Positions 38,447 to 49,142 of a DNA stretch of 64,000 nt are shown in pieces (within the stretch, counting starts at the first letter, position 1; each line of letters opens with the position of its first letter). The translations under genes and the position numbers were made by a program. Source of the DNA: Priestia endophytica DSM 13796 (GTDB lineage Bacteria; Bacillota; Bacilli; Bacillales; Bacillaceae_H); the NCBI RefSeq assembly GCF_900115845.1, contig NZ_FOXX01000001.1, positions 558,001 through 622,000 of the forward strand, read 5' to 3'. The notes under the pieces were generated by a model, which ran no database searches, had not been told where the DNA came from, and worked only from the letters and a program-made list of their open reading frames with translations.

Positions 38447-40684
38447 TTAAAGAGTATCTTCTTTTTCTATACTCTTTTTTGGACCTTTTTTCATTTCTTT
38501 TTTCTTCCACACTAACCACAGCTGAGAAGCAATAAATAATGAAGAATATGCTCCAATGATTAAGCCAATTAAAAGAGCAATTGAGAAGTTTTGAATTGAT
38601 TCACTTCCAAAAATAAGAAGAGCAATAACAGTAATAACAACCGTTACGATTGTGTTAATGGACCGAGTAAACGTTTCTCGTAAACTTAAGTTCACGATAT
38701 TTGCAAGCTCTTTACTTGTTTTCGGTTTGAAAATCCCCATATTTTCTCGTATTCTGTCAAACGATACGATTGTATCATTGATTGAATACCCAATAATAGT
38801 CAGAACGGCAGCGATGAATGTTATATCAACCTCCAGTTGGAATAGGCTAAAGAGCGTAATAATAACAAATGCATCATGAAGCAACGCAATGACAGCGGCA
38901 AGTGCCATTTTCCATTCGAAACGAATCGATACATAAATAATGATCCCAAGTGAAGCAATCAAAACAGCATAAAGGGCATTTTTAGCAAGTTCTCGACCAA
39001 TTGTTGGAGAAACCGTACTGATGCTTGGTTCTGTTCCGTATTTCTCATCAAAATGGTCTTTAATCTTAGCAATTTCGTCTTTACTTAAAGCTCCTTTGAA
39101 CTGTGCTGTGGCACGTTCATTATTTTGACCTGAAAGGGTAATATCCTCTGTTTCCATATTAATCTCAGCTAATTCTTTTGTCACTTCTTGCTGTGTTAAA
39201 GCAGAATCAGCTTTAATATCAACACGCGTACCGCTTGCAAAGTCAATTCCGAGATTCAACTTCATTGTTGAAAGCAGAATAATTCCAGCAATAGTAATCA
39301 CAATAGAGAGCGTGAAAAACTTTTTACTATGTTTAACAAAGTCTACTTTATCAAACTTTGTCTTTGGAAAATGATTTCCTTTATCCTCAGATAAATCTTC
39401 AATATCTTTTGGATTAACACCAAAAATTCTTGGTTTTTTATTTAATGCACGGCTGTTCACCCATAATCCTAGGAATAAACGTGTACCATATACGCATGTA
39501 ATAAAACTAATTAAAATCCCGACAATAAGCATTGTTGCAAAACCCTGAACAGAACTTGTCCCAAAATAGAAAAGAACTGCTCCTGCTAAAAGCGTCGTAA
39601 TGTTTGCGTCAAAAATAGTTATAAGTGAGCGTCGGTTACCTGCTTTGTAAGCGGAAGGTATTGAACGGCCACGCTTAATTTCATCTTTAATTCGCTCATA
39701 CGTAATAATGTTCGCATCAACGGCCATCCCAACGTTCAGAACAAGCGCTGCGATTCCTGGCAGCGTTAAAACAGCTCCCATCCAATCATATACGAGTAGA
39801 ATAAGGAAAACGTAAATCGCTAATGTAATACAAGCAATAAATCCTGGGAAGCGATAGAACGCTAGCATGAATAAGAACACAAGCCCAATACCGATGATTC
39901 CAGCGTACACCGTTGTTTCAAGAGCTGTTTGACCAAACTGAGCTCCAACGGACGTTGAATATACTTCTTTAAGCTGAACTGGAAGAGCCCCAGCATTGAT
40001 GAGCTTTGCTAAATTTTGAGCTTCCTTAATATCAAAGCCACCTTCAATCGTTACTTCCTTTTGACTTAGCTTCTGATTTACACTTGCTGCTGATAAATAT
40101 TTTGGATCTTGTTTTTGGCTTTCGGCTTTATAGGAATCCTTGCCTTTTTCATAATCAAGCCAAATTACAAGCAAGTTTTCACGAGTCGCAGCTTTTTGCG
40201 ATAGCTCTTGCGTAATTTCTCCAAACTTCTTCGGATCCTTCAGCGTCAGCACTACGTTAGGCTGATTGTTTTGCGTATATGCTTGCTTGGCACCTTCAAT
40301 TTCCGAACCGTTAAGAAGAACTTTGTCATTCACATCTCGAAACGTTAAGTTCGCCTGCGTTGAAAGCAAATCCCGTGCTTCATTCTGATCTTTTACGCCC
40401 GCAAGCTGAACACGTATGCGATGATCTCCTTCAATTTGAATATTCGGTTCGCTAACACCGAGTGCATTAACACGCTCCTCAAGCGCACTTGCCGCACTTT
40501 CTAGGGTGTCTTTTGTCATTTTCTGACCATCAATTGGCTTGACGTCATAGAGAACTTCAAAACCACCTTGTAAATCCAATCCTAAGTTAATGCGGTTGGC
40601 AATTCCATTGACTGTCGATCCCATGGTACTAAACAACAAAATAACCAAAAGAAAGAAAGCGACAATCCGACCTCTCTTTACCAT
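38447..40684 (-). CDS. secDF: Protein translocase SecDF fusion protein
   Basis: A 745-residue membrane protein in which SecD and SecF are fused, as in B. subtilis. It has 12 predicted membrane helices in two groups of six, each preceded by a large extracytoplasmic domain. The first half contains GLDLQGGFEVLYD and the D5-type GMAVDANIITYERIKDE. The second contains LGIDFASGTRVDI and IGYSINDTIVSFDRIREN; these Asp residues carry the proton-dependent pulling activity. The start at 40684 follows AAGGAGGATTTTAAACTC, a slightly long spacing. A strong promoter is 108-136 bases upstream. The yajC gene is at 44000. Confidence 0.96.
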   Translation of the reverse strand: MVKRGRIVAFFLLVILLFSTMGSTVNGIANRINLGLDLQGGFEVLYDVKPIDGQKMTKDTLESAASALEERVNALGVSEPNIQIEGDHRIRVQLAGVKDQNEARDLLSTQANLTFRDVNDKVLLNGSEIEGAKQAYTQNNQPNVVLTLKDPKKFGEITQELSQKAATRENLLVIWLDYEKGKDSYKAESQKQDPKYLSAASVNQKLSQKEVTIEGGFDIKEAQNLAKLINAGALPVQLKEVYSTSVGAQFGQTALETTVYAGIIGIGLVFLFMLAFYRFPGFIACITLAIYVFLILLVYDWMGAVLTLPGIAALVLNVGMAVDANIITYERIKDEIKRGRSIPSAYKAGNRRSLITIFDANITTLLAGAVLFYFGTSSVQGFATMLIVGILISFITCVYGTRLFLGLWVNSRALNKKPRIFGVNPKDIEDLSEDKGNHFPKTKFDKVDFVKHSKKFFTLSIVITIAGIILLSTMKLNLGIDFASGTRVDIKADSALTQQEVTKELAEINMETEDITLSGQNNERATAQFKGALSKDEIAKIKDHFDEKYGTEPSISTVSPTIGRELAKNALYAVLIASLGIIIYVSIRFEWKMALAAVIALLHDAFVIITLFSLFQLEVDITFIAAVLTIIGYSINDTIVSFDRIRENMGIFKPKTSKELANIVNLSLRETFTRSINTIVTVVITVIALLIFGSESIQNFSIALLIGLIIGAYSSLFIASQLWLVWKKKEMKKGPKKSIEKEDTL

Positions 40685-40791
40685 GAGTTTAAAATCCTCC
40701 TTCGTTATGTAAAAAAAACATGATGATTTTCTAATCAGTACCAAACATTACAAAAAATGAATATTTAAAGCAAAATTTACTCAACATTCCT

Positions 40792-40820
40792 ATTATGTTC
40801 GATAGACTACAAAGTGTCAA
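40792..40820 (-). promoter_or_regulatory. secDF SigA promoter
   Basis: Consensus TTGACA (40815-40820) and CATAAT (40792-40797) on the minus strand are 17 bases apart. The -35 is only 12 bases from the end of comN. Confidence 0.75.
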
Positions 40821-40831
40821 ACAAGCTTTAT

Positions 40832-41122
40832 TTACAAAAGGTCTGAAATATCTTCAAGTCCTTTTTTAGCACGATCATTCTTGAATACTTCCATTGTCAT
40901 AAAGTTCATCACTTCAGATATTTTCACAGCAAGAATGTCATTCACAAGTTCATAAAGCTTCAATTCTTCAATTTTTCGCTTCTTCCACTTCTTTTGCTGA
41001 AGAAACTGCCAAACAATTTCTTCTGTTACCTCTTCATAGCCAAAAAGTCGAAATTCTTCCATCTTGCTTCTCATAGCAGGTTCTACTATTCTTCGTGACG
41101 TTCTACTAACAGCTTGTCCCAT
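40832..41122 (-). CDS. comN: Post-transcriptional regulator ComN
   Basis: A 96-residue, mostly helical, basic protein (yrzD). The core EEFRLFGYEEVTEEIVWQFLQQKKWKK and LYELVNDILAVKISEVMNFMTMEVFKN match the ComN family. B. subtilis ComN controls comE operon expression after transcription and localises to poles and division sites. The start at 41122 follows TAGGAGAATGCGAAC; the 16-18 residues before MRSKMEEF are less conserved, so a later start is possible. It is divergent from spoVB. Confidence 0.82.
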   Translation of the reverse strand: MGQAVSRTSRRIVEPAMRSKMEEFRLFGYEEVTEEIVWQFLQQKKWKKRKIEELKLYELVNDILAVKISEVMNFMTMEVFKNDRAKKGLEDISDLL

Positions 41123-41195
41123 GTTCGCATTCTCCTACCTTTACTTTATCTTTAATATCTAAAAAGATTTCCTCATACTTGTCATGCTTGGCCTA

Positions 41196-41225
41196 TTATA
41201 TTGCATATGTTTTATTGTATACAAT
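41196..41225 (+). promoter_or_regulatory. Candidate SigE promoter of spoVB
   Basis: TTATATT (41196-41202) and TATACAAT (41218-41225), 15 bases apart, closely resemble sigma-E -35 and -10 elements. They lie 31 bases before spoVB, a SigE-regulon gene in B. subtilis. Confidence 0.6.
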
Positions 41226-41255
41226 ATTAATTCGTTTGAGAAGGCAGGCGAATAT

Positions 41256-42815
41256 ATGTCGAAATTTTTACAAGGCACAATAATCCTTATCATCGCAGGC
41301 TTTATAACTAAAATATTAGGATTTGTTAACAGAATTGTCATTGCGCGACTCATTGGTGAAGAAGGCGTTGGTTTATATATGATGGCAGTGCCCACATTTA
41401 TCTTAGCCATCACCATTACACAACTTGGACTACCTGTTGCGATTTCAAAACTGGTTGCAGAAGCAGAGATTAAGGGAGATAGAGCACGAATCAAGAAAGT
41501 ACTTGTTGTCTCGCTCTCTATCACTCTTAGCATCAGTCTTATTTTTACAACTGCTATGCTGTTTTTTGCTCCAGCAATTGCTAAAACCCTTTTAACAGAT
41601 GAAAGAACCTATTACCCACTTATGGCCATCATCCCAGTGATTCCTATTATTGCTGTCTCAGCCGTTATTCGCGGTTATTTTCAAGGAAGACAGCAAATGC
41701 GACCTGCTGCTTATTCACAAATTATTGAGCAAGTTGTGCGCATTACACTTGTAGCATTCTGCATTACTCTCTTCGCCCCATATGGAGTAGAATACGCAGC
41801 AGCAGGAGCTATGCTTTCTTCGGTATTCGGAGAACTTGCATCCCTTCTCTATATGGTATACACATTTAAAAAGAAAAAGCGAGTAAAGGTGCGGAAGCGT
41901 TTCTTTCATACTCTAAAAGGTGGAAAAGAGCCTCTTTATGATTTATTAAAAATTGCACTTCCTACAACAGGTGGTAGGATGATTGGCTCCCTTTCTTGGT
42001 TTTTAGAGCCCATTGTTGTTACGCATTCACTTGCCATTGCAGGAGTCGCCACAGCTCTCGCTACAAAACAATATGGGATGTTAGCAGGTTTTGCTCTTCC
42101 TGTTCTTATGCTTCCGTCCTTTATTACAAACTCGCTCTCAACATCACTTGTTCCTGCTATTAGTGAAGCAGCAGCAGAAAATAAAAACAGGCTTATTCAA
42201 TACCGCCTTCATCAAGCACTACGCTTATCTTTTTTAACTGGTGGGCTTTCTGTTGTTGTTTTATACGTTTTCGCCCAACCGATTATGCTGCTTATGTATG
42301 GTACAGTAAACGGCGCCTTCTTTATTCAAATTATGGCCCCTTTGTTTATTTTCTATTACTTGCAAGGGCCTCTTCAAGCAACGCTTCAAGCCTTAAATTT
42401 AGCTCAAGCCGCCATGATTAACAGCCTTATTGGAGCGATTGCTAAGCTCAGCCTTATTTTTGCGCTTGCAACACAGCCTCATTTTGGCATTAAAGGAGCA
42501 GCATTAGGCATTATGGCGGGAATGACTATTGTTACATTTCTTCATCTCGCAACTGTTATAAAGGCAATCTCTTTTGTTGTATATATAAGAGATTATATAA
42601 AAAGCTTTATTGTAATGGTGATAACAGGGGTTGCAGGGCACTATATATACGAAACTATTCCCTCATCTGTTTCACTTTCATTACGAACAATCTTTTCCAT
42701 CGCTGTACTTAGTTTTATCTATATTATTCTCCTAAAAGGCTTTAAACTTGTAACTCAAGAAGAATTAAGGCGATTTTCTCCGCTTCGGTTCATTAAAAAA
42801 CACACTAAACGCTAA
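41256..42815 (+). CDS. spoVB: Stage V sporulation protein B (polysaccharide/lipid II flippase family)
   Basis: A 519-residue integral membrane protein of the MOP flippase superfamily with about 14 helices. The start MSKFLQGTIILIIAGFITK, the block FVNRIVIARLIGEEGVGLYMMAVP and PTTGGRMIGSLSWFLEPIVV match SpoVB. It is required for spore cortex formation, probably by flipping a peptidoglycan precursor in the mother cell. ATG at 41256 follows AAGGCAGGCG and lies just behind a SigE-like promoter; an upstream frame back to 41184 would start before that promoter. Confidence 0.95.
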   Translation: MSKFLQGTIILIIAGFITKILGFVNRIVIARLIGEEGVGLYMMAVPTFILAITITQLGLPVAISKLVAEAEIKGDRARIKKVLVVSLSITLSISLIFTTAMLFFAPAIAKTLLTDERTYYPLMAIIPVIPIIAVSAVIRGYFQGRQQMRPAAYSQIIEQVVRITLVAFCITLFAPYGVEYAAAGAMLSSVFGELASLLYMVYTFKKKKRVKVRKRFFHTLKGGKEPLYDLLKIALPTTGGRMIGSLSWFLEPIVVTHSLAIAGVATALATKQYGMLAGFALPVLMLPSFITNSLSTSLVPAISEAAAENKNRLIQYRLHQALRLSFLTGGLSVVVLYVFAQPIMLLMYGTVNGAFFIQIMAPLFIFYYLQGPLQATLQALNLAQAAMINSLIGAIAKLSLIFALATQPHFGIKGAALGIMAGMTIVTFLHLATVIKAISFVVYIRDYIKSFIVMVITGVAGHYIYETIPSSVSLSLRTIFSIAVLSFIYIILLKGFKLVTQEELRRFSPLRFIKKHTKR

Positions 42816-42830
42816 ATGTTTAGTGTGTTT
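42798..42830. terminator. Bidirectional terminator, spoVB / DUF421 gene
   Basis: A 13-bp perfect stem (42798-42810 with 42818-42830) contains the stop codons of both convergent genes. Confidence 0.88.
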
Positions 42831-43467
42831 CTATGTCCTTTTCATCAATGTAAAACTTCCCCTGATTAAAACTGCAGTACGAAATTTTTTCAAAACTGCT
42901 ATATCCTCTTTTTTTCAGCTCTTTCTGAAGCCATGGCAGATCTTTGCCTGATTGCTCTAAATGATCAAATTGAATAACCCCATCTAATATGAGGGGAAGA
43001 GTAAGTGATTTTACACCTTGATCTTTCTTAATTACGGAAAGCTTTCCTGAGGTTTCTAGAATTGCAAATTCTACATCTTCAATATTTGAAACATCTTTTT
43101 CACGAAGTTGAATAAGCAAATCGTTAAAATTATAGCGCTGTTTTTTCATCTCTCTCTCCCTAATTTGACCATTTTCAATAATAATAGAAGCTCTTCCATC
43201 TAAAAGTCTCCGGACATGTTGGTTTTTAAGAGCCAAAATGGCAAATACGATTTGAAGAACTGTCAACGTTGCCATTGGAAGAAAGCTGTGAAAAATTGGA
43301 GAGCTTGTGTCTTCAATTGCCATAACAGCTATTTCTGCGATCATTAAAAAAACCACCAAATCTAGAATGCTCAGTTCGCCGATTTCTCGCTTTCCCATTA
43401 GCCTAAAAATCAGCACGATGATGAAGTAAAGAATAACAGTTCGACCAACAAGTAAAAGAAGTTCCAT
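42820..43467 (-). CDS. yrbG: DUF421 domain-containing membrane protein (YrbG/YetF family)
   Basis: A 215-residue protein with three N-terminal membrane helices (about 1-80, with FRLMGKREIGELSILDLVVFLMIAEIAV) and a cytoplasmic DUF421 region (about 85-190, with LDGRASIIIENGQI and NDLLIQLREKDVSNIEDVEFAILE). B. subtilis yrbG and the related spore germination-associated yetF/ydfS genes belong to this family; the activity is unknown. The start at 43467 follows GGAAAGGATCG; a TTG six codons earlier overlaps that site. Confidence 0.85.
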   Translation of the reverse strand: MELLLLVGRTVILYFIIVLIFRLMGKREIGELSILDLVVFLMIAEIAVMAIEDTSSPIFHSFLPMATLTVLQIVFAILALKNQHVRRLLDGRASIIIENGQIREREMKKQRYNFNDLLIQLREKDVSNIEDVEFAILETSGKLSVIKKDQGVKSLTLPLILDGVIQFDHLEQSGKDLPWLQKELKKRGYSSFEKISYCSFNQGKFYIDEKDIETH

Positions 43468-43588
43468 CTTTTCGATCCTTTCCAACTGTTTTTTATAGTT
43501 TGTACCTTTTCTGCTGAAACATGAATTCTAAATTCCCTTTCACTTGAATATGCTCGTACTAGAATACTTTTATTAAAGGAGGCTTTAC

Positions 43589-43969
43589 ATGGAGAGGTCA
43601 GGAATACCGCAAGCCATCTTAAAAGGGGTTATTGCGATTTTTATGATTGCCTTTTTAACAAGCATTGTGTTTGCTTTTCTCCTTAAATTCACAACGATTG
43701 CAGAAGATTCACTTCAGTGGATAATCACCGCTCTTTCGTTTATCGCTTTTTTTATTGGCGGCTTTATTTCCGGAAAATCAGGAGGAGAAAAAGGCTGGCT
43801 CTTAGGAGGCGCTACTGCCCTTTTATTTTCTTGCCTCGTCTTTCTTCTTCAGTTCTTAGGCTATGATGAACAGTTTTCTCTTCTTCAACTTCTTTATCAT
43901 GGAGGCTTTCTCGTTGCAGCTTGCTTTGGTGGCATCATTGGAGTAAATATTGCCACAAATAAAACATAA
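43589..43969 (+). CDS. yrzE: TIGR04086 family membrane protein (YrzE)
   Basis: A 126-residue protein with four predicted membrane helices. Residues about 12-35, 47-65, 73-92 and 104-122 are hydrophobic, and the short loop FISGKSGGEKGWLLGG is the conserved family mark. It matches YrzE/TIGR04086 and sits divergent from the DUF421 gene and convergent with yajC as in B. subtilis. The function is unknown. The start follows AAAGGAGGC. Confidence 0.85.
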   Translation: MERSGIPQAILKGVIAIFMIAFLTSIVFAFLLKFTTIAEDSLQWIITALSFIAFFIGGFISGKSGGEKGWLLGGATALLFSCLVFLLQFLGYDEQFSLLQLLYHGGFLVAACFGGIIGVNIATNKT

Positions 43970-43970
43970 A

Positions 43971-44000
43971 AAAAACGCAGCCTTAAGGCTGCGCTTTTTT
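43971..44000. terminator. Bidirectional terminator, yrzE / yajC
   Basis: A GC-rich stem (CGCAGCC with GGCTGCG, TTAA loop) with long A and T flanks lies between the convergent yrzE and yajC. Confidence 0.9.
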
Positions 44001-44281
44001 TATGAATTTGTTACTTCTTGTTTAACTTGTGTTACTTCACGAATCGCTTGACGATCAAATGTTAGTTTTGAACCGTCCAGGCTTTTCACAACAATTTTGT
44101 TCTCATCAATTGCATCAATTGAACCGTGAAGGCCTCCGATTGTGACAATACGGTCGCCTTTTTTAAGTTCAGACTGCATGTTTTGTACAGCTTTTTGGCG
44201 CTTTTGCTGAGGGCGAATCAGCAAGAAATAGAAGATAACAAACATTAATAAAAGGGGCCAAATGGTATTTAGAATTTGCAT
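44000..44281 (-). CDS. yajC: Preprotein translocase accessory subunit YajC
   Basis: A 93-residue protein with one N-terminal membrane helix (LLLMFVIFYFLLIRPQQKRQK) and a soluble cytoplasmic domain (KGDRIVTIGGLHGSI). It associates with SecDF in the Sec complex. It follows tgt in the common queA-tgt-yajC order. The start follows AAGGAGGAAACACC. Confidence 0.95.
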   Translation of the reverse strand: MQILNTIWPLLLMFVIFYFLLIRPQQKRQKAVQNMQSELKKGDRIVTIGGLHGSIDAIDENKIVVKSLDGSKLTFDRQAIREVTQVKQEVTNS

Positions 44282-44349
44282 GGTGTTTCCTCCTTGAAAG
44301 TATATTCTTGAACAGGCAATCTCTAGTTATAGAAGTAACCTGCTGTTCC

Positions 44350-45504
<1,155 letters not shown>

Positions 45505-45529
45505 TCATCAAAAGTTCCCTTTTTAAGTT

Positions 45530-46558
45530 TTATCGAATAAACATTGCGTCGCCAAAGCTAAAGAAACGATATTTCTCTTCAACTGCCTTATTGTAAGCAT
45601 GAAGAACATTTTCTCTCCCCGCAAGCGCACTAATAAGCATAATAAGCGTTGACTTTGGAAGATGGAAGTTTGTAATCATACCATCAATTGCCTTAAATTC
45701 ATAGCCTGGAAAGATGAAAATGCTCGTCCATCCAGAAGAAGCTACAAACTGACCATCGTGTTTAGAAGCAATTGTTTCAAGTGTACGAGTTGACGTTGTA
45801 CCAACAGACACAATGCGTCCCCCCTGCTCTTTTACATTGTTTAAAAGAGCAGCTGTTCCTTCTGTCATCTGATAAAATTCAGCATGCATATCATGTTCTT
45901 CTAAATCTTCAGCACTTACAGGTCGGAACGTGCCAAGACCAACATGAAGCGTAATAAACGCAATATGAACTCCTTTTTCTTTCAATTGTTCAATCAAATC
46001 TTCAGTGAAATGCAAGCCAGCTGTTGGAGCCGCCGCAGAACCTTGCTCACGAGCATAAACGGTTTGATATCGTTCACGGTCTTCTAGACGTTCTTTAATA
46101 TATGGAGGAAGAGGCATTTCTCCAAGGCTTTCTAATACTTCATAAAAAATGCCTTCATAGTGGAACTCTAGCATTCTTCCGCCTTGATCCATTTCTTCTT
46201 GGCAAATGGCCTTCAAACGACCATCCCCAAACGTAATAACTGTCCCTTTTCTTACACGTTTTGCTGGTTTTACAAGCGTTTCCCATATGTCGCCTTCTTC
46301 CTGTTTCAAAAGAAGAACTTCGATATTTGCACCTGTTTCTTCTTTCGTGCCAAAAAGCCGAGCAGGCAATACTCTTGTATCATTTAAAACAAGACAGTCT
46401 CCCTCTTGCAAGTAGTCTCCAATATTGTAAAAGTGATCATGAGCAAGCTCACCTGTTTTTTTATCTAATACCATTAAGCGTGATTTATCGCGCTCTTTCA
46501 ATGGAGTTTGCGCAATTAACTCTTCTGGTAAGTGGAAATCAAATAAATCTACTTTCAT
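45530..46558 (-). CDS. queA: S-adenosylmethionine:tRNA ribosyltransferase-isomerase QueA
   Basis: A 342-residue enzyme converting preQ1 in tRNA to epoxyqueuosine with the ribosyl group of SAM. The family start [27 protein letters not shown] and [30 protein letters not shown] are clear. It works directly after Tgt, encoded next. The start at 46558 was chosen by homology and the ACAGGTGAAAG site; a GTG three codons upstream overlaps that site. Confidence 0.96.
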   Translation of the reverse strand: MKVDLFDFHLPEELIAQTPLKERDKSRLMVLDKKTGELAHDHFYNIGDYLQEGDCLVLNDTRVLPARLFGTKEETGANIEVLLLKQEEGDIWETLVKPAKRVRKGTVITFGDGRLKAICQEEMDQGGRMLEFHYEGIFYEVLESLGEMPLPPYIKERLEDRERYQTVYAREQGSAAAPTAGLHFTEDLIEQLKEKGVHIAFITLHVGLGTFRPVSAEDLEEHDMHAEFYQMTEGTAALLNNVKEQGGRIVSVGTTSTRTLETIASKHDGQFVASSGWTSIFIFPGYEFKAIDGMITNFHLPKSTLIMLISALAGRENVLHAYNKAVEEKYRFFSFGDAMFIR

Positions 46559-46589
46559 CTCTTTCACCTGTTCCTATTATATTACATAC

Positions 46590-46790
46590 TCATTTTAATC
46601 GATTAATCACGAAAAAAACGAGCGATAAAATAACGCTGACGATAATGCATGTTACAATCGGAAAATAAAATGTTGTATTTCCCTTTTTAATCAAGATATC
46701 TCCGGGAAGCTTGCCGATAAATTGTATCAGTATCCCAAGCAAAAGTAAAACTGCTCCAGCACCCATTAATAACTTTGCAATTTCGCCCAC
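46590..46790 (-). CDS. yrzS: DUF2905 family small membrane protein (YrzS)
   Basis: A 66-residue protein with two membrane helices separated by GKLPGDILIKKGNTTFYFPI, the DUF2905 signature. The GTG start overlaps the ruvB stop by one base (TAGTG), so the two are translationally coupled. The gene is conserved between ruvB and queA in Bacillus; the function is unknown. Confidence 0.88.
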   Translation of the reverse strand: MGEIAKLLMGAGAVLLLLGILIQFIGKLPGDILIKKGNTTFYFPIVTCIIVSVILSLVFFVINRLK

Positions 46791-47788
46791 TATTCATTAA
46801 CCTCAATTCCAAAATGTTCATAAACTAAGTTTGTTACAATACGTCCACGCGGAGTTCGCTGTAAAAAACCAATTTGAAGCAAGTAGGGCTCATACACATC
46901 TTCAATCGTATGAGATTCCTCTCCAACTGTAGCGGAAATGGTATCAAGACCAACAGGTCCTCCCCGGAATTTTTCAATAATCCCCATTAATAATTTATGG
47001 TCAATATTATCGAGGCCTAAACGGTCTACTTGCAGAAGCTCTAAAGACGTATCTGCCAGCTCTTTTGTGATGACACCTTCCCCTTCAACTTGGGCAAAGT
47101 CTCGAACACGTCTTAATAGACGGTTAGCAATTCGGGGTGTTCCTCTTGACCGTCTCGCAATCTCTGTAGCAGCCCGTGGATCAATTTCCACATCAAGGAT
47201 TTGAGCTGTACGCACAACAATATTTTGTAAATCTTCTTCTTTATAGTATTCTAATCTGCTTAATACACCAAAACGATCACGCAAAGGTGCTGAAAGAAGA
47301 CCAGCTCTTGTTGTAGCGCCAACGAGCGTAAACGGAGGTAAATCAAGCCTTACAGAACGAGCGCTTGGCCCTTTTCCAATAACGATGTCTAAACAGAAAT
47401 CTTCCATCGCTGGGTAGAGAACTTCTTCAATTGAACGATGAAGACGATGAATCTCATCAATAAACAAAACATCTCCTGGCTCAAGACTCGTTAATACAGC
47501 CGCAAGATCTCCTGGTCGTTCAATTGCAGGTCCTGATGTTGTCCGCAAGTTCACGCCCATTTCGTTCGCAATAATGGCTGCAAGTGTCGTTTTACCGAGA
47601 CCTGGTGGACCATATAACAAAACATGATCGAGTGTTTCTTCCCTCATTTTCGCCGCTTTAATAAAAACCGATAGATGACTTTTCACCTTATCCTGTCCAA
47701 TATACTGCTGTAAAGTTTGTGGGCGTAAGCTATATTCCACGAGCGCTTCTTCGTTCAAAGCATCTCCTGTCACAATTCTTTCGTCCAT
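46790..47788 (-). CDS. ruvB: Holliday junction branch migration ATPase RuvB
   Basis: A 332-residue AAA+ motor that drives branch migration with RuvA. Walker [12 protein letters not shown] is near residue 62, Walker [14 protein letters not shown] near 108, [18 protein letters not shown] follows, and the C-terminal winged helix includes [16 protein letters not shown] and FLQRTPRGR. It begins 11 bases after ruvA. RuvC is absent in Bacillus; RecU is the usual resolvase. Confidence 0.97.
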   Translation of the reverse strand: MDERIVTGDALNEEALVEYSLRPQTLQQYIGQDKVKSHLSVFIKAAKMREETLDHVLLYGPPGLGKTTLAAIIANEMGVNLRTTSGPAIERPGDLAAVLTSLEPGDVLFIDEIHRLHRSIEEVLYPAMEDFCLDIVIGKGPSARSVRLDLPPFTLVGATTRAGLLSAPLRDRFGVLSRLEYYKEEDLQNIVVRTAQILDVEIDPRAATEIARRSRGTPRIANRLLRRVRDFAQVEGEGVITKELADTSLELLQVDRLGLDNIDHKLLMGIIEKFRGGPVGLDTISATVGEESHTIEDVYEPYLLQIGFLQRTPRGRIVTNLVYEHFGIEVNE

Positions 47789-47799
47789 TTAATCACCCT

Positions 47800-48408
47800 T
47801 TATTTTAAAAGCTTTTGCAATGCTTTCTTAATGTATTGATCCGTCGCTAAATTCTCGCCTGCAAGTGTTGGCAGTACTTTATTAATTTCACGTTCTGCAT
47901 ATCCAAGTACTTTAAGCGCTTCTTTTGCTTCTTCCATTGCTTTTTCATTTTCCGTTCTTTGCTCATGTTTTTCATGAGTAAACAGTGTAAACGTTTCGTC
48001 TGTAGCTAGATCATTTAGCTTTCCTTTTAAATCTAAAATCATCTGACGAGCCGTTTTCTTACCAACGCCAGGAAATTTCACTAAAAACTTTTCATTTTCT
48101 TCTTCAACCGCTCGGATAAGCCCTGCCGTATCACCTGAAGCAAGGACAGCAAGCGCCCCCTTCGGCCCAATTCCTGAGACGCTGAGGAGCTTCTTGAATA
48201 AATCTTTATCTTGACGCGATAAAAAACCAAAAAGCGCGCTTATATCTTCACGTACATGATGGTACGTATATACCGTAATTTCCTCCATCTCGTTAATTTG
48301 GAATAAAAACGGATTTGGGGTAAAAACCTGATATCCTATCCCTCCGTTTTCTACCGTCACATATTCAGGATTAAGGTATGTTACATATCCTTTAATATAG
48401 TCAAACAA
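47800..48408 (-). CDS. ruvA: Holliday junction-binding protein RuvA
   Basis: A 202-residue tetrameric junction-binding protein. It has an N-terminal OB fold (about 1-62), tandem helix-hairpin-helix motifs ([16 protein letters not shown] near 70-85 and [22 protein letters not shown] near 105-126), a variable acidic linker, and a C-terminal RuvB-binding domain (about 150-202). The TTG start at 48408 follows AAAGGAGAGGG with good spacing; an upstream frame to 48462 lacks a ribosome binding site and homology. Confidence 0.95.
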   Translation of the reverse strand: MFDYIKGYVTYLNPEYVTVENGGIGYQVFTPNPFLFQINEMEEITVYTYHHVREDISALFGFLSRQDKDLFKKLLSVSGIGPKGALAVLASGDTAGLIRAVEEENEKFLVKFPGVGKKTARQMILDLKGKLNDLATDETFTLFTHEKHEQRTENEKAMEEAKEALKVLGYAEREINKVLPTLAGENLATDQYIKKALQKLLK

Positions 48409-48511
48409 AAAATCCCTCTCCTTTAACAAATTGAGAGCTCGTGCGTCCGTATGAGCTAACATTCACTGTGTTCTATTTTATCATAACTTCATAATATTAG
48501 CGTAGTTTCAA

Positions 48512-48557
48512 GCAACAAAAAACAGGGCAGCATCTTTCACTACCCTGTTTTTGTTGC
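48512..48557. terminator. bofC terminator hairpin
   Basis: A long stem (48512-48530 with 48540-48557, one bulge) begins inside the last codons of bofC and ends in T-rich sequence. It separates bofC from ruvA. Confidence 0.85.
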
Positions 48558-49058
48558 TGTTGTTTTTTTGGAAAAGGTTTTATAAAAATTAAGCAATGCC
48601 GTGTATTGCTCTTTCGTTTGAATCCGAATACCATCTTCTAGCTTTTTATAATCAAAACTTTGCATCATTTCTACATCAAGTTGAAAAAACGATTGAATAA
48701 CACGGGTTGATTTCTGATGTGGTTCACCTTCATAAATAGATAAAATCCCTTCTCTGTCCATCCCAATATATCCGTTCTCTTTTAAAAGCGGTGAGATATC
48801 ATCCACTTCTTTTTGAAAAACCACTTGATCATCTTGCTCATCAATAAGCTCCCAGTTTTTGAATTTCTCATACATTCGTGCTCTATTTTCACTATTAACT
48901 TCTATAATCTCTTCTTCTGTTACTCCATCTACATAGATACGTTCTAATAAAATGGTCATTTTCTCATCTTCATCATTTTTGGCTAAAGCTTGTGAACCTA
49001 CAAATAGAAAAAGTGACAAGCTTAAAAGAAGAAGTGCGCTTTGATAGGTTCGATTCAT
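48540..49058 (-). CDS. bofC: Forespore regulator BofC (bypass of forespore)
   Basis: A 172-residue exported protein. It has an N-terminal signal peptide (about 1-26, ending SQALAKND), then two small domains: an N-terminal ubiquitin-like fold (MTILLERIYVDGVTEEE) and a C-terminal part with GYIGMDREGILSIYEG and VIQSFFQLDVEMM. BofC in the intermembrane space inhibits SpoIVB protease until the sigma-K checkpoint is met, so it indirectly controls processing of the SigK encoded at 1509. It lies next to ruvA, as in B. subtilis. The start follows AAAGAGGTGGAG. Confidence 0.93.
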   Translation of the reverse strand: MNRTYQSALLLLSLSLFLFVGSQALAKNDEDEKMTILLERIYVDGVTEEEIIEVNSENRARMYEKFKNWELIDEQDDQVVFQKEVDDISPLLKENGYIGMDREGILSIYEGEPHQKSTRVIQSFFQLDVEMMQSFDYKKLEDGIRIQTKEQYTALLNFYKTFSKKTTATKTG

Positions 49059-49142
49059 CGTATCTCCACCTCTTTAAAAACTTTTAAAAACAATCTAGTT
49101 ATAGCTTCTCCTCTTTTAATATCTTTATCCATTTGTACAGAT